A DNA stretch of 64,000 bases. Source: Bacilli bacterium (lineage in GTDB: Bacteria; Bacillota_I; Bacilli_A; ML615J-28; CAG-313). The notes under the pieces were generated by a model that was given only the letters and a program-made list of their open reading frames with translations, made no database searches and was not told the DNA's origin. The position numbers and the translations under genes were made by a program. This document shows positions 17,416 to 25,938 of this stretch, one piece after another. Every line of letters begins with the position of its first letter. Position 1 is the stretch's first letter. The DNA lies in contig JAFQPO010000004.1 in assembly GCA_017411715.1 (NCBI GenBank), forward strand, positions 47,895 to 111,894, in the 5' to 3' direction.

Positions 17416-18669
17416 CTAATAAATGATTTTATCATAATCAAAATTTACAACTAATTGTCCTAAACTAGCTATTAATGCGCATTTACCATCAGACATTTGA
17501 ATTCTTGCAAGTGCAACATTAGGATAATATTTAGTTAATTTAAAGTTAGTCATATCAATTGGTGAATTACCTTTGTAAGTATCAGCCCATGGTTCTGAAA
17601 ATTCAGGATAATAAGAATATAGATTGACAGCCTCAATGTATTCACTGTTTGTATAATCAGTTGATTTTTGAACCACATAAGTTGTCCAACCACCAGAACC
17701 AGCTGCTCTAGAGCGAACTGACATAACACCAATCATATTTCCATACATGTTTGCATCAGACATAATATTACCAAAAATATAATTATCGCCATTTAAAGCT
17801 TGGTGTAATGAACTAGCATTTTCACCAATTACAATATCACCTTTAGTATCGATATAACAGTATCTAGTAGCACCGTTAGTTTGAAGATATCCAACATGAG
17901 CAAATCCACAAGAGAAGTTTCTAGCAAATGTTAAATTTCGGCCAGTAACAAGCGCATCTCCTTCTGGATTAATGTATGAGAAACTATATTTTGGAACACC
18001 ATTGTCAATACTCATGATTACACCAACTCTTGCTAGACCATCATAGAAATGATCAACGAAATCGTAAATATAATTTTCTTCAAAAAGTGGCGAACCATCA
18101 GATTTAATAAATCCATATTTAATAGAATTTTCGATTTGCATACCGACGTTAGCGTAACCATTTTTGAAAACTGTAGCGTAATCATATCGACCAGATAATA
18201 AATTGAAGTTTTCATCAAGATAAGCTAGTTTACCATCGACTTCAACTAAAAGGCGGTTTTCTTGGAAGTAGCTACTTGAATTCATGTTGCTTGGAAATTT
18301 AAATAAAGTTTTTCCTTCATTATTGATAATAAGTTGTCCTTTTTTCGTAGTTACAACGGCTTTGTTTTCTTTCATTAAGCCGGCCCATAAGTATTTAGTC
18401 TTAATAACTTTTTTTCCGGTAATATCGATATAGCCATATTTAGTAGTGCCACGTTTAGTAACTCCAACTGTGATATAATCGCCAAATTCATCGCTTATTA
18501 CATCATAATCTTCTAATGAATATTGTTCTCCCGAGGCATTAATAAGGTAAGCGTTTTCTCCAATATAACCAATTCCAATGGCATTTTTAATATACTCTTC
18601 CTTTCCACAGGAAGCTACTGTAAATAAAGTTAAAATTAAAATAAAAACTATTGATAATTTTTTAAACAT
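17416..18669 (-). CDS. WG-repeat lipoprotein
   Basis: 417 residues from the ATG at 18669, preceded by GAGGT; an in-frame extension further upstream has no signal peptide at its front and no ribosome-binding site. The lipobox is VASC (Cys at about residue 18). The mature part contains repeats of the WG type: 'YGYIDITGKKVI', 'KYGFIKSDGSPLF', 'YCYIDTKGDIVI', with intervening 'LARVGV' and 'FAHVGY' strands, predicting a beta-propeller-like fold on the cell surface. It is the first gene of the operon with the two MacB-like fusions and has a good promoter. I infer a surface subunit or ligand-binding partner for that exporter. Confidence 0.75.
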   Translation of the reverse strand: MFKKLSIVFILILTLFTVASCGKEEYIKNAIGIGYIGENAYLINASGEQYSLEDYDVISDEFGDYITVGVTKRGTTKYGYIDITGKKVIKTKYLWAGLMKENKAVVTTKKGQLIINNEGKTLFKFPSNMNSSSYFQENRLLVEVDGKLAYLDENFNLLSGRYDYATVFKNGYANVGMQIENSIKYGFIKSDGSPLFEENYIYDFVDHFYDGLARVGVIMSIDNGVPKYSFSYINPEGDALVTGRNLTFARNFSCGFAHVGYLQTNGATRYCYIDTKGDIVIGENASSLHQALNGDNYIFGNIMSDANMYGNMIGVMSVRSRAAGSGGWTTYVVQKSTDYTNSEYIEAVNLYSYYPEFSEPWADTYKGNSPIDMTNFKLTKYYPNVALARIQMSDGKCALIASLGQLVVNFDYDKIIY

Positions 18670-18691
18670 AAAATACCTCACTTTATCATAT

Positions 18692-18720
18692 ATTATACCA
18701 ATATTACAAGTTTTTTTCAA
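18692..18720 (-). promoter_or_regulatory. Promoter TTGAAA-17-TATAAT with extended -10
   Basis: On the minus strand, TTGAAA (18720-18715), 17 bp, TATAAT (18697-18692) with TGG before it. It drives the WG lipoprotein-ABC-ABC operon. Confidence 0.75.
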
Positions 18721-18755
18721 ATAAAAAAAACTATTTATATAAAGGAGTCTTGTTG

Positions 18756-19469
18756 ATGATTGATGGAATAATATTAGCTGCTGGTAAAGGAACAAGAATG
18801 AAGGAAATTGTACCGAAAGTATTGATAACAATTGATAATAAAAGCATGATTGAAAATACAGTTTTTGTATTAAAACATGTATGTGATAAAGTAATAGTTG
18901 TAGTAGGTGAGAATTATCAAAAAATCCATGCGAAACTAAAAGATGATGTAATATATTCACATCAAAGTATTCCAATGGGAACTTTGGATGCACTAATAAC
19001 TACTATACCTTTATTAGATGATCAAAATATTAGTATAATTGTACCTGCTGACATTCCTTATTTAGATAAAGAGACAATAGAATTAATAGTAGATGATTAT
19101 GATAAAGCTAAAAATTGTGTTTTAGTGGTGGGGATGAAAGTTGAAAATCCTAAAGGATATGGTAGGCTTAAGATGAAAAATGATAAACTACTTAAAATAA
19201 TTGAAGAAAAAGAAGCCATCGAAGAAGAGAAAAAAATTAACATCGTAAATAGTGGGATTTATATAATTCCTAACAAACTAATTAAAAAATATCATCGTTT
19301 TATTAAACCAAGTGTTGTTACTAATGAGTATTATCTTACTGATTTAATTAATTATATGATTGGGAAAGAAAAAGTTATGGTAAAAGTCTGTGATAATAGT
19401 ATAAATTTAGAAGGGGTAAATGATATTAAAAGTTTAGAAAGATTGAAAAAGCAACATCAAAATTATTAG
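18756..19469 (+). CDS. glmU: GlmU-like uridylyltransferase domain, stand-alone
   Basis: 237 residues, roughly half the usual GlmU length of about 450. The nucleotidyltransferase motif LAAGKGTRMKE is at residues 7-17, with 'PKVL', 'PMGTLDAL', 'VPADIPYL', 'NPKGYGRL', 'NIVNSGIYI' and 'NEYYLTDLI' in GlmU order. It would make UDP-N-acetylglucosamine from UTP and GlcNAc-1-phosphate for wall synthesis. The left-handed beta-helix acetyltransferase half is absent, and the next gene is unrelated, so acetylation must be done elsewhere. The ATG at 18756 follows AAAGGAG by 8 bp. It may be the organism's split GlmU or a related sugar-phosphate nucleotidyltransferase. Confidence 0.75.
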   Translation: MIDGIILAAGKGTRMKEIVPKVLITIDNKSMIENTVFVLKHVCDKVIVVVGENYQKIHAKLKDDVIYSHQSIPMGTLDALITTIPLLDDQNISIIVPADIPYLDKETIELIVDDYDKAKNCVLVVGMKVENPKGYGRLKMKNDKLLKIIEEKEAIEEEKKINIVNSGIYIIPNKLIKKYHRFIKPSVVTNEYYLTDLINYMIGKEKVMVKVCDNSINLEGVNDIKSLERLKKQHQNY

Positions 19470-19534
19470 TCAAATTACAACACAAAAAATATTAACTATG
19501 ATAAAATATACTCGTAGAATATGAGGTGTGTATT

Positions 19535-19858
19535 ATGAAATTGTTGTTAATAATAATTGCTAATGATGATGCTAATAAAGTCTTAAATGCTTTATTAAAA
19601 GAACAATACTTTGTTACTAAGATGGCATCAACTGGTGGTTTACTATCTAGCGGTAACACTACTTTATTAGTTGGTACAGAAGAAGAAAAAATTCAAAATG
19701 CAATTGATATTATTGCTAAATATTCTAAGACTAGAAAGAAAACTTTACCGACTAATAATGCTAATGAATATGGGATTTTCTCATCGTTCCCAGTTGAAGT
19801 TAATATCTCAGGGGCAACTATATTTGTTTTAAATGTTGAATCATTTATGAAATATTAG
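19535..19858 (+). CDS. darA: Cyclic-di-AMP receptor DarA (PstA/DUF970)
   Basis: 107 residues, PII-like fold. 'MKLLLIIIANDDANKVLNAL' and 'VTKMASTGGLLSSGNTTLLVG' match the c-di-AMP-binding family known as DarA, PstA or YaaQ; the T-loop region around 'TRKKTLPT' is present. DarA binds c-di-AMP as a trimer in the cytoplasm; its downstream targets remain poorly known. The ATG at 19535 follows ATGAGGTG. In Bacillus it sits in the tmk-holB region, but here it is between a GlmU-like gene and an EF-G paralogue and has its own terminator. Confidence 0.88.
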   Translation: MKLLLIIIANDDANKVLNALLKEQYFVTKMASTGGLLSSGNTTLLVGTEEEKIQNAIDIIAKYSKTRKKTLPTNNANEYGIFSSFPVEVNISGATIFVLNVESFMKY

Positions 19859-19864
19859 AAAATA

Positions 19865-19898
19865 AGATATTTCCAATAATTCTGGAAATATCTTTTTA
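19865..19898 (+). terminator. Intrinsic terminator
   Basis: Stem AGATATTTCC / GGAAATATCT (19865-19874 with 19884-19893), then five T. It closes darA. Confidence 0.8.
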
Positions 19899-19913
19899 TT
19901 GTTTTAAAACTTA

Positions 19914-19927
19914 TGAAAACGTTTTAA
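19914..19927 (+). promoter_or_regulatory. Possible cre-like operator
   Basis: TGAAAACGTTTTAA differs from a symmetric catabolite-responsive element (TGAAAACGTTTTCA) by one base. It lies 20 bp upstream of the -35 box of the EF-G paralogue. A+T-rich palindromes arise by chance here, so this is weak. Confidence 0.3.
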
Positions 19928-19946
19928 AAAAAAGTTGCTTTTAATT

Positions 19947-19974
19947 TTGCAAATATATGAGTTTATAGTATAAT
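19947..19974 (+). promoter_or_regulatory. Promoter TTGCAA-16-TATAAT
   Basis: TTGCAA at 19947-19952, 16 bp spacer, TATAAT at 19969-19974, 38 bp before the start at 20013. Confidence 0.7.
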
Positions 19975-20012
19975 ATTAATGTTATAGTAATATAAAATAT
20001 ATGGAGGTACAT

Positions 20013-22079
20013 ATGAAAGAATATTTAGCTAGCCAAGTTAGAAACGTTGCTATTTTAGGTCACTTAGGAAGTGGTAAAACTAGCTTAGCAGAATCAGTTC
20101 TTTACGTTGGTAAAGCAATTGCGAAAAAAGGAGAAGTTGAACGTAAATCTACAGTATCTGACTATTTAGTAGAGGAACAAACACGTCAAACTTCTTTATC
20201 TACAGCGTTACTTCCTGTTGAATGGAATGGATTTAAAATTAACTTTTTAGATACTCCAGGTTCTGAAGAGTTTGTTGGAGAAGTTGAAAACGATTTAACA
20301 GTTTGTAGCGGTGCAGTATTACTAATCGATGCTACAAAAGGCGTTGAAGTTGGTACAGAACGTTTATGGGATGAATTACGTTCAAGAAATATCCCTACAA
20401 TTATCTTTATCAATAAAATGGATAAAGAAAATGTTAAATTTGAAAAAGTATTAGAAAATATTAAGTCTAGTTTTGGTCCTCGTGCGATTCCTCTTTGCTG
20501 GCCAATCGGACAAGAAAATGATTTTAGAGGTTTTGTTGACGCAATCGATAAAAAAGCTCAAATTTTCAATGGTAAACAATTAGTTGATGCAGAAATTCCT
20601 GCTGAATTAACTGATCAATTAGAAGAATTAACAATGACTATCAGTGAAGCTGTTGCTGAAACAAGTGAAGAATTATTAGAAAAATTCTTTGGTGGTGAAG
20701 AATTAACTCCAGCTGAAGTTAAACAAGGTGTAAGAACTGGTACTTTAAGTGGTGAAATTTTCCCAATTATTGTTGGTTCTGCAACAAAAGATATCACAGT
20801 TGATGCATTATTATCTATGATTGGTGCATATCTTCCATCTCCAGTTGATCAAGCTGGTATGAAAGCTATCAATACAAAAGATGGTAGTGAAATAGCAAAA
20901 GAAGTTAAAGAAGAAGAACCATTCTCTGCATATGTTTTCAAAACATTAGTAGACCCATTCCTTGGAACAATTAGTTTCTTCAAAGTACAAACTGGTTCTA
21001 CTGCAAACTTAGCAGAAGTTTATGTTCCTAATATTGATTCAAACGCAAAAGTTGGTCAATTCATTACATTAATGGGTAAAAACCAAATTGCTGTTGACGT
21101 TTTACATGCTGGTGACATTGGTGCAGTTGCAAAAATGGGTGAACTTGCTACTGGTTATACAATGTGTGATAAGAAAGCTCAAGTTCGTTATGTTGCACCT
21201 GAACTTCCTACACCAGTTATCTATGTAGCTATCGCTGCAAAAACTAAACAAGATGAAGATAAGATGTCAACATCTTTACAAAAACTTAATCTTGAAGATC
21301 CTTCATTTGAAATTAAACGTAATCCTGAAACTGCTCAATTATTAATTGGTGGTCAAGGTATGACTCATATCGGATATATTTTAGAAAAAATGAAAAATAT
21401 GTTCAAAGTTGAAGTTACTCAATCAGATCAAAAAATTGTTTATCGTGAAACAATTCGTAAAACAGGTTCTGCACAAGGTCGTCATAAAAAACAATCTGGT
21501 GGTGCTGGACAATTTGGTGATGTTTGGATTCGTTTTGAACCATCTGAAGTTGATTTTGAATTCGCATCTGAAGTTGTTGGTGGAAGCGTTCCTAAAAACT
21601 ATTTCCCTGCTGTTGAAAAAGGATTACAAGATTGCTTAGTACATGGACCTCTTGCTGGATTCCCAGTTATCGGTGTTCGTGCTGTATTATATGATGGATC
21701 TTATCATCCAGTTGACTCAAACGAAATTTCATTCAAAATTGCTGCTGCTTTATCATTCAAAGAAGCTTGCAAATCAATTAAACCAACAATTCTTGAACCA
21801 GTTATGGAAGTAAAAGTAATTGTTAAGAGTGACTATGTTGGTGACGTTATGGGTGATATGAACAAACGTCGTGGTCAAGTTTTAGGTATTGATCCACTTC
21901 CAAATGGAAAACAATGTATTACTGCTGAAGTACCTGAAGCTGAAATCACTAAATACGCAACTGACTTAAAAGCTATGACTCAAGCAAGTGGACGTTTCAG
22001 CCGTCGTTTTGTAAGATATGCAGACGTTCCTGAACATCTAGTGGCTAAAATCATTGCCGAATATAAGAAAGAAAACTAA
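20013..22079 (+). CDS. Elongation factor G-like GTPase (FusA2-type paralogue)
   Basis: 688 residues from the ATG at 20013, which follows GGAGGT; an upstream ATG at 20001 overlaps that site. The five EF-G domains are present in order. G1 is GHLGSGKT (16-23) in place of the canonical GHxDHGKT; G3 is DTPGSEEF (80-87), where the catalytic His following the Gly in translating EF-Gs is Ser; G4 is NKMD (134-137). Domain IV carries 'RHKKQSGGAGQFGDVWI'. These features mark the EF-G-like subfamily (FusA2) rather than the main translocase, so a role in stress or an altered ribosomal step is likelier. Codon bias is strong, suggesting substantial expression. Monocistronic, with promoter and terminator. 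Confidence 0.82.
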   Translation: MKEYLASQVRNVAILGHLGSGKTSLAESVLYVGKAIAKKGEVERKSTVSDYLVEEQTRQTSLSTALLPVEWNGFKINFLDTPGSEEFVGEVENDLTVCSGAVLLIDATKGVEVGTERLWDELRSRNIPTIIFINKMDKENVKFEKVLENIKSSFGPRAIPLCWPIGQENDFRGFVDAIDKKAQIFNGKQLVDAEIPAELTDQLEELTMTISEAVAETSEELLEKFFGGEELTPAEVKQGVRTGTLSGEIFPIIVGSATKDITVDALLSMIGAYLPSPVDQAGMKAINTKDGSEIAKEVKEEEPFSAYVFKTLVDPFLGTISFFKVQTGSTANLAEVYVPNIDSNAKVGQFITLMGKNQIAVDVLHAGDIGAVAKMGELATGYTMCDKKAQVRYVAPELPTPVIYVAIAAKTKQDEDKMSTSLQKLNLEDPSFEIKRNPETAQLLIGGQGMTHIGYILEKMKNMFKVEVTQSDQKIVYRETIRKTGSAQGRHKKQSGGAGQFGDVWIRFEPSEVDFEFASEVVGGSVPKNYFPAVEKGLQDCLVHGPLAGFPVIGVRAVLYDGSYHPVDSNEISFKIAAALSFKEACKSIKPTILEPVMEVKVIVKSDYVGDVMGDMNKRRGQVLGIDPLPNGKQCITAEVPEAEITKYATDLKAMTQASGRFSRRFVRYADVPEHLVAKIIAEYKKEN

Positions 22080-22092
22080 TATAAATAAAAAG

Positions 22093-22126
22093 AGCACGCT
22101 AACGAAAATGTTAGTGTGCTTTTTTA
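22093..22126. terminator. Terminator between convergent genes
   Basis: Stem AGCACGCTAAC / GTTAGTGTGCT (22093-22103 with 22110-22120), one G-T pair, then six T on the plus strand. It serves the EF-G paralogue; the facing gene ends at 22111 inside it. Confidence 0.75.
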
Positions 22127-22782
22127 ACTAAATCTATAAAGTAGTCAAAAATTATTTCAGTTTCTTTAGTGGCTAATCTTTCAGGGTGCCATTGGAAACC
22201 AATAATAGGTAAAGTTTTATGTTCCATACCTTCGATTACATCATCATGCATATAAGTAACAATAAAATCTTTTGGCACTTGTTTTACAACTTGATGATGA
22301 TATGAATTGATTTGATAATTATCAGGCATTAAGTCTGTAAGAGGAGTAGAAGCAACTTTCACTACATCATGAACATTGTTTTCAACAGTATGTGTTAATT
22401 TAGCATGTTCAATATCTTGATGTAAGTCTCCACCTAAAAAGGCTGCTAATGATTGAATTCCTCTACAAATACCTAGCATTGGTTTATGATTTTTATAAGC
22501 ATATTCAATAACAGCTTTATCTAAATCATCAATTAGTGGACAAACATCTTTAGAAAGTCCTTCATTTATTTGATTATAATATTTAGGATCAATGTCATCA
22601 CCACCAGCAATTAAGAAACCATCACAAAGTGGTAGAATTGTATCAAGTTCATTGCTGCCAAGTGGTAAGATAATTGTCGCTACAGATCTTTTATTAAATG
22701 GTTGTAAATAAGAATAGTTTAACTGGACTTTTTCAGCGTTATTCATAACGCGTGGTGTTAGTCCTATAATAATAGGTTTCAT
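22111..22782 (-). CDS. Class I amidotransferase-like hydrolase (peptidase C26, PuuD-type)
   Basis: 223 residues. The class I glutamine amidotransferase fold has nucleophile Cys106 in LGICRGIQ and His199/Glu201 in FQWHPE. 'LIAGGDDIDPKYY' and 'AFLGGDLHQDI' are typical of peptidase C26/gamma-glutamyl-gamma-aminobutyrate hydrolases, which cleave gamma-glutamyl amides. No polyamine genes are adjacent, so the substrate is uncertain; other gamma-glutamyl conjugates are possible. The start is preceded by AAAGGAAA and a good minus-strand promoter; the gene is transcribed alone, divergent from the P-type ATPase. Confidence 0.8.
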   Translation of the reverse strand: MKPIIIGLTPRVMNNAEKVQLNYSYLQPFNKRSVATIILPLGSNELDTILPLCDGFLIAGGDDIDPKYYNQINEGLSKDVCPLIDDLDKAVIEYAYKNHKPMLGICRGIQSLAAFLGGDLHQDIEHAKLTHTVENNVHDVVKVASTPLTDLMPDNYQINSYHHQVVKQVPKDFIVTYMHDDVIEGMEHKTLPIIGFQWHPERLATKETEIIFDYFIDLVKKAH

Positions 22783-22813
22783 AGTATATTTCCTTTTCTT
22801 TTAAATTCGGTTT

Positions 22814-22842
22814 ATTTTATCATAAAAATTAAACCTTGTAAA
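22814..22842 (-). promoter_or_regulatory. Promoter TTTACA-17-TAAAAT with extended -10
   Basis: Minus strand: TTTACA (22842-22837), 17 bp, TAAAAT (22819-22814) with TGA before it. It should drive the peptidase C26 gene. Confidence 0.6.
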
Positions 22843-22870
22843 ATTAAATACATTTACTTAATTAAATCAC

Positions 22871-22899
22871 TAGCAAAAAAGTTATAAATATGGTAAAAT
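22871..22899 (+). promoter_or_regulatory. Promoter TAGCAA-17-TAAAAT with extended -10
   Basis: TAGCAA at 22871-22876, 17 bp, TAAAAT at 22894-22899 with TGG before it, 70 bp ahead of the P-type ATPase start. Confidence 0.45.
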
Positions 22900-22968
22900 A
22901 ATAATGTTAAATATTCGTATAAAAATAGTTTGTAACTATTATAAATATAATGACAAGGGGAGAGGAAA

Positions 22969-25827
22969 ATGGCAAAAAAAGATAATTTTGTTGATCAAAA
23001 CTCAGCTATTCGTTTTCATCCTGACATACATACAGGACTAACCAAAGAAGAAATTACACAAAGAAATGAACAAGGCTTAAATAATAAAGTTGATAAAGGA
23101 AGTAATAAAACTATTTTAAGTATTATCCTTAAAAATATTTTTACTTTCTTTAACATTATGTACATCATAATTTTCTTTTTACTATTAAGTGCTGATGCGG
23201 ACTTATTCAATTATTCATTTGTAGTAATTGTAACCGCTAATACCGCAATTGGTATTTTTCAAGAAATTAAATCAAAAAGAACAATTGATAAACTTTCTTT
23301 ATTATCTGCTCCACGTGCATTTGTTGTTCGTGATGGAATCAAACAAGAAGTTGATGTTGCGGATATCGTTTTAGATGATATCATGTATTTAAATGCAGGT
23401 AAAGAAATTACGACTGATGCTATTTTAGTTGAAGGTGAGATTGAAGTTAATGAATCACAATTAACTGGTGAATCTGTGCCAATTCGTAAGAATATTGGAG
23501 ATACATTATATTCAGGTAGTTATGTTGTGTCTGGTAATTGTTACGCTCAAGTAGAACGCGTTGGTAAAGAAAACGCAATCGAAAAATTATCTAATCAAGC
23601 TAAACAATATTCTAAACCACGTTCAGAAATCTTAACTTCATTAAGATACTTATTAAGATTTGTTAGTATTATCATTATTCCAAGTGGTCTAATTCTTTAT
23701 ATTAGAGCTGAAAAGATTACAAGTTTTATGGATTTCTTAAAGAGTCCACAAAGTCCTACTTATAGTGATAGTATTATGTCAACATCTGCTGCTTTATTAG
23801 GGATGATTCCTGCTGGATTGTTCTTATTAACAACTGTTGCTTTAGCAGTAGGGGTTATGAGACTTGCTAAACGTAAAACATTAGTTCAAGAAATTTATTG
23901 TATTGAAATGCTTGCTAGAGTCGATGTATTATGCCTAGATAAAACTGGTACAATTACTGATGGTACAATGACTGTTACACGTTATATTGAACCACGTAGA
24001 AATAGTGAATATAATGTAGCTGATATTATGAGTTCACTTAATACTGCTTTACAAGAATCAAATTCAACTGCTAAGGCATTAGAAAATTACTTTGGATTTG
24101 GTAAAAAATATACTCCACAAGAAATTTTACCATTCTCATCTGAAAACAAATATAGTGCTGTATCTTTCAAAGAATATCCAGGTACTTTTGTTTTAGGTGC
24201 TCCTGAGTTTGTTTTAAAAGCTAGTTATGATCGTATTTCTGATACAGTTAATGAATATGCTAACCAAGGTCTACGTGTACTTGCGCTTGCGCATAGTCCA
24301 CTTACTTTAAAAGATGGAAAAATTCAAAGAACTCCAAAACTTGTTGCGTTAATTCTAATTGAAGACCAAATTAGAAGAGAAGCCTATGATACCATTAAGT
24401 ATTTCAAAGAAAATGGCGTACAAGTTAAGGTAATTTCTGGGGATAATCCTGTTACTGTATCTGAAGTATCTCGCCGTGTTGGTATTGAGAATGCGGAAGA
24501 TTATATTAGTTTAGAAGGATTAACTGATGAAGAAGTAGCACAAGTTGCTAATAGTTATACTGTTTTTGGTCGTGTTAAACCTAATCAAAAACAAATCCTT
24601 GTTAAAGCTTTAAAAGAAGCCAAACATACTGTTGCGATGACAGGTGATGGTGTCAATGATATTTTAGCTTTAAAAGAAGCTGATTGTAGTATCGCAATGG
24701 CATCTGGTTGTGATGCAGTTAGAAATGTAGCTCAACTTGTACTACTTGATTCTAACTTTGCTTCAATGCCACATGTAGTTGGTGAAGGTCGAAGAGTAAT
24801 AAATAATATTCAAAGAACTGCTTCACTTTTCTTTGTTAAGACATTGTTTTCAATGATTATCGCAATCTTAGTTATTGCAGGATTCTTTACTAAATTCTCT
24901 CCTTCATTAGAAGGTAATTATCCATTTATCGCATCTCAATTAATGCCAATTGAAATGTTTGCAATTGGTATTCCTGCATTCTTCTTAGCGCTTCAACCAA
25001 ATAGAGATATTATTAAAGGTCGTTTCTTATATAACATTATTCGTAAATCATTACCTGGCGCAATAACAATCGCTATTCAAGTATGCTTAGCTTATGTTTT
25101 TGCAAGACCTTTAGGATTTACGACTGATCAAGTTGCAACAATTGTTGTTATTTCCGCAACCGCAACTTGTATGTTGATTTTATATTCAACATGTCGACCA
25201 TTTAAACCATTCACTCTAACCTTATTTATTGCGATGGTTTCACTTACATTATTCTGTACATTTGGTTCAATCAAAGAATTAAGTATTGGCCCTATCAATC
25301 TTAGAGATCAATTCCAACTTGTTGAAATAACAAATCGCGAAACTAATGCAGGTTCAATCCAACTTAAAACATTATTAGAAGAATATGTTGAAGATGGAGA
25401 AACAAAGACACGTCGTGTCTCAAAATGGTTTGTTGGAAACCTAGATACAGGACTATATGCAACAAATGAAAATCCATCTGAAAAGGAAAATGAAAATTAT
25501 ATTATTGATCATACACAAGTTTCTGAATATGTTGCTGAACATAGCCATTTAGAGTATAATAAATCTGATGGTAAGTATTATTGGGTAATAGAAGAAAGAA
25601 CAGATTACTATAATGGTGGTATGATAGAAGCAGATGTTAAGATTAATGCATCTCCACTATTACTATTATTAGCAATGACTCTTTCATCTTACTTGATTAT
25701 CATCATAGTCAATGCAATAATTGCTATCTTCATGGGAGATATCTCGAGTCTTAAAAAAGAAAAGAAAATAGTTGAAGAAAAAGAAGAGCCTCGCGAAGAA
25801 CCTCGTGAAATATCATTTCCATTTTAA
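22969..25827 (+). CDS. P-type cation-transporting ATPase (CtpE-like)
   Basis: 952 residues. P-type landmarks are actuator motif TGES (about 166), phosphorylation site DKTGT (about 324) and hinge TGDGVND (about 559). There is no N-terminal heavy-metal domain. The overall pattern, including 'ADCSIAMASGCDAVRNVAQLVLLDSNF' split as ADCSIAMASG and AQLVLLDSNF, resembles mycobacterial CtpE, a calcium-uptake ATPase, but ion specificity cannot be read reliably. An unusual roughly 120-residue hydrophilic segment (about 773-893) lies between the penultimate and last membrane helices and should face outside. The C-terminal tail is Lys/Glu-rich with two EEPRE repeats. Monocistronic; AAGGGGAGAGG precedes the ATG. 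Confidence 0.85.
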   Translation: MAKKDNFVDQNSAIRFHPDIHTGLTKEEITQRNEQGLNNKVDKGSNKTILSIILKNIFTFFNIMYIIIFFLLLSADADLFNYSFVVIVTANTAIGIFQEIKSKRTIDKLSLLSAPRAFVVRDGIKQEVDVADIVLDDIMYLNAGKEITTDAILVEGEIEVNESQLTGESVPIRKNIGDTLYSGSYVVSGNCYAQVERVGKENAIEKLSNQAKQYSKPRSEILTSLRYLLRFVSIIIIPSGLILYIRAEKITSFMDFLKSPQSPTYSDSIMSTSAALLGMIPAGLFLLTTVALAVGVMRLAKRKTLVQEIYCIEMLARVDVLCLDKTGTITDGTMTVTRYIEPRRNSEYNVADIMSSLNTALQESNSTAKALENYFGFGKKYTPQEILPFSSENKYSAVSFKEYPGTFVLGAPEFVLKASYDRISDTVNEYANQGLRVLALAHSPLTLKDGKIQRTPKLVALILIEDQIRREAYDTIKYFKENGVQVKVISGDNPVTVSEVSRRVGIENAEDYISLEGLTDEEVAQVANSYTVFGRVKPNQKQILVKALKEAKHTVAMTGDGVNDILALKEADCSIAMASGCDAVRNVAQLVLLDSNFASMPHVVGEGRRVINNIQRTASLFFVKTLFSMIIAILVIAGFFTKFSPSLEGNYPFIASQLMPIEMFAIGIPAFFLALQPNRDIIKGRFLYNIIRKSLPGAITIAIQVCLAYVFARPLGFTTDQVATIVVISATATCMLILYSTCRPFKPFTLTLFIAMVSLTLFCTFGSIKELSIGPINLRDQFQLVEITNRETNAGSIQLKTLLEEYVEDGETKTRRVSKWFVGNLDTGLYATNENPSEKENENYIIDHTQVSEYVAEHSHLEYNKSDGKYYWVIEERTDYYNGGMIEADVKINASPLLLLLAMTLSSYLIIIIVNAIIAIFMGDISSLKKEKKIVEEKEEPREEPREISFPF

Positions 25828-25833
25828 GAAGTA

Positions 25834-25863
25834 AACTAACCAAATCTATTGGTTAGTTTTTTT
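25834..25863 (+). terminator. Intrinsic terminator
   Basis: Stem AACTAACCAA / TTGGTTAGTT (25834-25843 with 25849-25858) followed by seven T. It closes the P-type ATPase gene. Confidence 0.8.
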
Positions 25864-25938
25864 ATGGGCTTTATATCTACACCAATATTTAAATTTTTAA
25901 TAAAATATAAGTGGATATCATTAAAAGGATTTGATAAA

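Noticed and set aside
18670..18993. N-terminal extension of the WG-repeat protein reading through the divergent promoter region
   Set aside because: It would overlap the start of the GlmU-like gene and bury the signal peptide; the ATG at 18669 has GAGGT and a matching promoter.
25849..25938. Upstream TTG start for the ABC ATPase
   Set aside because: It would start in the preceding terminator stem; ATG 25939 begins a normal ATPase N-terminus.
25864..25938. Possible TPP riboswitch ahead of the SsuABC/ThiXYZ-type importer
   Set aside because: The leader is under 80 bp and has no CTGAGA-type thi-box core.
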